Position numbers and translations under genes: made by a program
Source of the DNA: Cutaneotrichosporon cavernicola
Taxonomy: Eukaryota; Basidiomycota; Tremellomycetes; Trichosporonales; Trichosporonaceae
NCBI RefSeq assembly: GCF_030864355.1
Contig: NC_083393.1
Location: forward strand, 1,364,001 to 1,428,000
Direction of reading: 5' to 3'
DNA length: 64,000 nucleotides
Notes under the pieces: generated by a model
What the model was told of the DNA's origin: nothing
Seen by the model: only the letters and a program-made list of their open reading frames with translations
Database searches by the model: none
Shown: positions 58,998 through 64,000 of the stretch, piece by piece
Layout of the letters: every line of letters starts with the position of its first letter
Numbering within the stretch: position 1 is the first letter of the stretch

Positions 58998-60519
58998 CTA
59001 TGTGTGCCCGATGATCGCCTGCGGGACGTACGGCTCGTCGATGTACGCCTTTTCGCCCGGGGTGAGACGCATGTCGACGGCGTCGATGAGCTCGTCGAGT
59101 GCCGCCAGACGCGTGCTACCGACGATGGGAGCGGTGACAAAGTCGCAGCTCAGCTGCCAGGCGAGAGCGATCTGTGCCATGCTCACGCCCTTCTTCTTGG
59201 CCAGCTCGGCAACGCGCTCGTTGATAGCCTTCATGGCGTCCGTGTGCATGTGTAGCTTGCGGGTCTGGTGTGAGCCCCGCGGCTAACAGTCCCCAGTGTG
59301 AAGCGGCCTGTGACGGTATGAAAACCGGCTCCACAGGAATGGACCCGGCTGGCAAAACGCACCTTATAAGCCGCATCTGTCTTTTGGCGGAGGCCCTCCT
59401 CGGTGTCCCACGGCCGCGTCAGGAAACCGCGCGCGAGGGGCGACCAAGGAATCATCCCCGTGCCGAACATCTGCGGTCAGCTTCCTTCAAGCCTTTCTAG
59501 CTGGCACCGACCTTGAGGGTTGGAACCATCTCGCGCTCCTCCTCGCGGTACACGCCGTTGTGATAGTTCTGCATCGAGATGAACGGCGTGAGGCGGTTGG
59601 TGACGGCGTAGTCTGGGGTCAGCTGGTCATACAGCCTTCTCAGCTGGACGTGTTGGTAAATTGCAACACCAGCGGTTGGGGTCTCTCCTACCCACTCTGC
59701 ATCTGATGGAACTGGTACGCGTGGCACGAGCTCATGCCGATGTATCGCGCATAGCCGGCCTGCACGACGTCGTGGAGCGCCTGCATCGTCTCCTCGATAG
59801 GCGTGTCGTAGTCGAAGCTGTTGTCAACTTGCTGGGCACGCGCAGCTGGCGAGCAGCGGCGCCAAGGCGTGGGGAGCTCCTCAAGGTCCCACTGCCTCGC
59901 CAACTCACCGATGACACTGAAGCACATCGACATAATCGAGCTGCAGCCGCTCAAGTGACGCCTTGATCGACCCGAAGATATGCTTTCTGCTGAGTCCCGA
60001 CCCGTTCGCGCCCTCTGGAGTATTCATGTCAGCCGCTCCACCGACGTTTCCGGCCTCCCCAAGCTTCCCGACCGGGAAGTAGCACTTGGTGAGCACGACG
60101 ACGGCTTCACGCGGGCACCCGATCGCCTTGATCGCCTTGCCAAGCACAATCTCACTCGCGCCGTTTGCGTACACGTTAGCCGTGCTGTTATCAGCCTGGT
60201 GGGAGGGGAGGTGGGCTCACTCGAAGGTGTTGATGCCGCGGGAGTAAGCGTGCTTGATGTGCTCGATGCCCGTCTTCTCGTCGAGGATCCAGGACTGGTA
60301 CGTCGGAGTGCCGTACGCTGAGTGAGCACATTACGTTAGGTCGGCGCACACATGCATCCCCTGCTGTCAGCGATTCCACTGTTCGGACGTACAGGATGAG
60401 TCGGGAGACCTTGAGGCCAGAGTTACCGAGGCGGACTGACGTCAGACTGGTCTGGGTCTGGGTTAGGACACACCGTACTGCATCTTGGGGTTGCTGTCGG
60501 TGGTGGTGGTGGTGCTCAT
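58998..60519 (-). CDS. Aldo/keto reductase, aryl-alcohol dehydrogenase-like
   Basis: NADPH-dependent oxidoreductase of the AKR superfamily; the substrate cannot be told. Nine exons (60474-60519, 60393-60435, 60350-60363, 60221-60317, 59909-60184, 59696-59817, 59512-59612, 59363-59470, 58998-59264) give 357 residues. The third exon is only 14 nt and is needed for the conserved GCMSYG. Catalytic tetrad: Asp and Tyr in FDTANVYANGASE, Lys in VVVLTKCYFPVG, His in VLQCHRFDYDTP. Further AKR motifs are LGNSGLKVSRLIL, YIGMSSCHAYQ, QNYHNGVYREEEREM, IPWSPLARGFLTRP and ALAWQLS with PIVGSTR (cofactor binding). A run of Thr follows the start Met. The fungal YakC/AAD subgroup is likely from the SPLARGFLTRPW motif. 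Confidence 0.92.
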
Positions 60520-61206
60520 GATGTTGTTCTTTTAGTGGGTGAACCGAGGATAAGGGAGGCCCAAGTGTGCCGAGTCGACAAACTGAGTTAAGGGAGGAGG
60601 AGACACGGGGGGAGTCACAGGTGTTGTGGAGGAATGCTGAGGTTCGCTTAGATCGGATCGGTGACCGACAACCCCACATTCCAGGTACCCGGACGTCCAA
60701 GGCGGATGCTTCGCCGAGTCGAAACCCAGTCGCCAGTCAATGCATTCAAGCTTTGATCCCCTGGAAGGGGACGCTGATGTGGACTTGGGAACGGGGAGGT
60801 TCCTATCAAGCTGGGTTGGGGTGGGTAACTTACCGTGTGCCGCCGCCTGTTTCGGTCAAGCAACCGGTGGCAATGAGCACGGCGTGCACTTTGACGCGGG
60901 CGCGGTGCTGAAAGTCCCTTCCGTATTGTGGCGGAGTTGGAAGATAAGAGGGCACACAGACAGCATTAGCATGCTGAGGGAGTTGAGCTGCCTGGCAGCT
61001 GTGGGTCCTTGGCAGCGGTGCCAATCATGCAGAGGTCGGAAGCCCGAGCCATCAATTACCCCGAGGGCCGGAGCCCAAGCCACAGTTCTCGACAGCGCAA
61101 CTTTAAAACTGGCGTGCTTGCCTGTAGGAAGTCATGGTATACTCGCGCAAGCACATGCATGATGCACGCGGCTTGAGGTGCGATTACGGTAAATAAGGTA
61201 CAACAT
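60520..61206. other. Intergenic, nothing recognised
   Basis: AKR promoter and SPO11 3' flank. No exon, repeat or RNA gene supported. Confidence 0.5.
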
Positions 61207-63501
61207 CTACTTTGGCTGTGAGAGCTTGGAGACGATGTACTCGATTAGTCGATTCGACGTACGGTACAGAGATAGACAGCCAGCTCCAGCCTCTGCCCAT
61301 ATATCGCCCGATGATGGCCCGCATAGGACTTGGATCTCAGCCTTCCGGTTGAGGTGCAGCATATGCACGAGCTCCCGGCTATTGTCAGCTGTGATCCGGA
61401 GTCAAAACTGAAGCACCCACCGCCACACAGGGTTGACGTCTGCCAGGTCGGTGCACATCTTCTTCGCCTGGGCATGAGCTTCAGCCTCGACCAAGGCAAG
61501 GGACACACTCACCAGCTGTGCGTCACGTACACTCAACTCTAGAAGGTCTCCGTGCCTAGCAACACTGGGTATCAGTTGAAACATACTGGTTGGCAGCTAA
61601 CCTCGACCATTCGGTTGCATTGACGCCCAGATATTCGAGGCGGTCACCGAGCGCGAGGCCCAAGTAGTCCTCGGAATATCGGTTCGCCTTAGAGCCGTAG
61701 GTGTACACTGACAAAATACCGATGCCATGTGGATCAGCGTCGACAAGCGCGCCGATTCGGGCGCAAGGGAATTGATCAGCCAAGCGCCGGAGCAGCTGGA
61801 GGGTGGACAAATCTGGGAAGCCCTTTCCCTATTGTCAGCTAATGTCGCACTCCAGACTCGCCGTCACCAGAGCACCTGGTCCGACGCGCACGTCGTCGAG
61901 TAGGCGAGAGCTGCAGAGGGTCTGCATCACGGCCTGTTCTGTCAGCTGCAACCTCCAGCCGGCGCTTACATCCTTTTCGACGACTAGGATCCATTCTAGC
62001 CCGTCAGGCGCCTCCAAGTTCTGGATTGCTTCGGCCCGAGGGATGAGGGTGGGCTGGACAGGTCAACTGTCACTGCAATTGATCCACGTACCAGGGTGGA
62101 GGAAAGTGAAAGCTCCTCTCCCGTTGTCAGCTTGATCGTGACTGCTTTGGACGCGATGAGGCCCTTTGAGGCAGCACACTGTTCTTAACTTGAAGCTCTA
62201 AGGAAGTTATGGTGGACTTACAACATGAAGGTCGTCACGCTTGAGGCCAACGGTAGCGATAAGGTCATCAACGATCTCGCTGTCAACACTGAGGCGCACC
62301 CGACTCACGCTGTTGACTACCCGTTGCTGCTTGAAGAGTGAGACATCGCGGTAATAGACGTCGCTGTGATTGTTAGTGGGCTAGGTTAAGGCGTACATGC
62401 TGTACCCACCGCAGGGTGACCCGGCTGTTGTTGAGAATTGCGTCGTAGAGCACAGAAGCTACCAGGAGAACACGTGCTGAGGTCAGATCTGCTCAAGTCC
62501 CGGACATACTCATGTACAGCAGCACCGGTTGTTTGGATGCAGGGCGAGGCTCATGAGGGAAAGTATGCTCTCGAAGAATCCTGGGTCGTTAGCGTACGAT
62601 GTGAGCGCCATCTGACCCAGTTTTCCGATCCCGCGTGCGCATTGTGAGGCCGAAAACTTCCTCCTCCCTTTGTTCTTTCTGCTGACTCGAACCCTTCCCA
62701 CTCGAGCATCCAGACCAACCCAAAACATGTGGGCAGGCATGTAATTGGCTGCAGAAGTCGATCATCAGCGACTCGAGGAAGGAGATGGCGAGGCTCCTTG
62801 TTGTCAGTTCGTTCACCTTGGATGCATCGTACCGTGAGTCGCCACCAGTACTGCCCCTCCTGGACAGTCAGACAGGCGTTGGCTTCCCGCTCCCCCGCAT
62901 CATGATTGCGAGTGCCAGAGACTCACAGTGTCCGTGGACCGTCGGCGGCCATCACTGACACATCGTCCATGGCCTTGAAATACAGGTCGAGTGGGTCGGT
63001 GCTCGCCGGCTTGTCGGGCGGTAGCGGTTCGTGTACTGCGGATACGGATTGGATAGGGCTCAGTTCGACGTCGCGCTTTGCCTGCCGCCGCTTCTTGAGA
63101 AACTCGAAGAGCGCGGCATCGTCCACTCCGGTGGCACCAATGGCAGGGTCCAGTGACAACAGTGTGGGTTGGTTTGCCTGACAAGGAGACTTAGAGAGCG
63201 AGCCGACGCTCTCGAGTCTGGCCTCTTCCAAACTGTCATCCCGTAGCTGTGTTTCGTTGTGGAGAAATGAGGTAGATGTGGCGAGTACGTCCTCCTTCTC
63301 AGAACCCTGGGACGACGACGAGAAGCCGAGGAGGAACTCGTCGTCGTCGTCTTCGCTGTGTCCCAGCGGTTCGTTGCTGGTACAATCGTCTATTAAGAGG
63401 TGGCGACTCACGGGGAGGAGTAAGGGGGGTAAGCTGGAGGAGGAAGGTTGTGCAGCGGTCGATTTGAGCGACGAAGTGGGATAACGGGAGAATGAGAGCA
63501 T
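61207..63501 (-). CDS. SPO11: Spo11, meiotic double-strand-break transesterase (topoisomerase VI A-like)
   Basis: Spo11 makes the DNA breaks that start meiotic recombination. The first exon (62927-63501, 191 codons) is acidic and Ser-rich and is followed by many short exons. Conserved blocks in order: AISFLESLMIDF; VLLVASVLYDAILNNSRVTL; DVYYRDVSLFKQQRVVNS with the catalytic Tyr (second of the YY pair); EIVDDLIATVGLKRDDLHV; AASKGLIASKAVTI; WILVVEKDAVMQTL with the Toprim metal Glu; ALVTGKGFPDLSTLQLLRRL; the Toprim DADPHGIGILSVYTYGSKAN; DRLEYLGVNATEW; and VWRRELVHMLHLNRKAEIQV near the end. The intron at 61829-61861 uses a GC donor. Boundaries between 62400 and 62900 are not fully resolved, so I give no exact length. 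The stop is at 61207. All catalytic elements are intact. Confidence 0.9.
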
Positions 63502-64000
63502 GGTTAGAGGTGGTCAGGTAGCGCCGAGACGAGTAAACTGAACAAAGAGATGGTCGGAGCGGGGAAGAGATGTAGAAGGAAGGTGAGAAGTGTCAAAGAT
63601 AATGGGGATGTTGTAACGAGGAGGGTTGTAGTCATATAGTCATCTGTTCGCCCAAATACCCACCTTCCTTGCCAATATTTGTTTCTGCTTTCAGTGGATC
63701 AGTGAATCAGTGAATCATGTATTACATGACATTTGCATAATATTGTATGATCCCCATGTTGCGCTGACCGATGTACAGTAAATATCCACACTCACAAAGT
63801 CATACGCACCCATCACAGTCGCAAATCTTGCACACTAGCCCCCGCTCCACACTTTGCCTTCCGTCCAGTCAGTCACCACCTTCACCGAACGGCCGTGTTG
63901 TGTGTTGTCCCATTCCTCGCCCACGCATGCTGCCTCTTGTCCTTCGTCCAGAATACATGTACAGAGCCTAAACCCCCGCTCGCCACGAGGTCGAATGGGT
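63502..64000. other. SPO11 upstream region
   Basis: Pyrimidine-rich on the minus strand up to about 63620, then AT-richer. No further exon is supported before the window ends. Confidence 0.45.

Noticed and set aside
43700..60500. Possible metabolic gene cluster (ammonium permease, BioF-like enzyme, dipeptidase, reductase)
   Set aside because: Housekeeping genes (DUS4, HID1) are interspersed, orientations are mixed and there is no shared pathway. Only the divergent promoter pair is worth testing.

Overview
The window looks like chromosomal DNA of a basidiomycete yeast, most likely a tremellomycete (Trichosporonales or Cryptococcus relatives). The evidence is nuclear genes cut by many very short introns (mostly 29-60 nt, GT..AG, with a CTGAC or CTAAC branch site just before the acceptor), GC-rich coding sequence, pyrimidine-rich leaders, and an intron-bearing tRNA-Asp. 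Gene models were spliced by hand. Exons were accepted only where donor, branch site, acceptor, reading phase and family similarity agreed. The genus is an inference; no database was searched.

Layout. 1-0.65 kb: 3' part of an unidentified minus-strand gene. 2.1-4.8 kb: exocyst subunit SEC15 (+). 6.9-11.4 kb: a large AreA/Gat1-type GATA nitrogen regulator (+). 14.1-17.0 kb: a Zn2Cys6 transcription factor (-). 17.0-22.1 kb: a 5-kb gene-poor interval with short tandem repeats. 22.1-25.3 kb: an EI24-like membrane protein (-) with an intron of about 1.2 kb. 25.7-28.7 kb: ELG1 clamp unloader (-). 30.4-32.8 kb: an EEIG1/EHBP1-type NT-C2 protein (+). 33.4-39.1 kb: a 1890-aa RING-H2 protein (+). 40.0 kb: tRNA-Asp. 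40.5-41.3 kb: a decayed short-chain dehydrogenase. 41.4-42.9 kb: DUS4 (-). 43.7-45.4 kb: an ammonium transporter (-), divergent from a BioF-like 8-amino-7-oxononanoate synthase at 47.1-48.7 kb (+). 48.7-50.1 kb: a four-helix membrane protein (-). 50.3-52.5 kb: DUG1 Cys-Gly dipeptidase (-). 52.8-55.6 kb: HID1 (-). 56.2-58.1 kb: a RING-like/RRM-like protein (-). 59.0-60.5 kb: an aldo/keto reductase (-). 61.2-63.5 kb: SPO11 (-).

Functional threads. Nitrogen control recurs: the GATA factor, an ammonium permease whose upstream region holds six GATAAG motifs, and the glutathione-salvage dipeptidase DUG1. Secretory and membrane traffic is covered by SEC15, HID1, the EI24-like protein and the NT-C2 protein. 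Genome maintenance and meiosis are covered by ELG1 and SPO11. The rest is ordinary eukaryotic gene order, not an operon or a metabolic cluster. I found no mobile element, CRISPR array, viral gene or obviously novel system. The most interesting points are the atypically long EI24 introns, the predicted peroxisomal signal on the BioF-like enzyme, the GATAAG cluster, the Zn2Cys6 domain with a 32-residue loop, and an NT-C2 domain that appears split by a long insertion.
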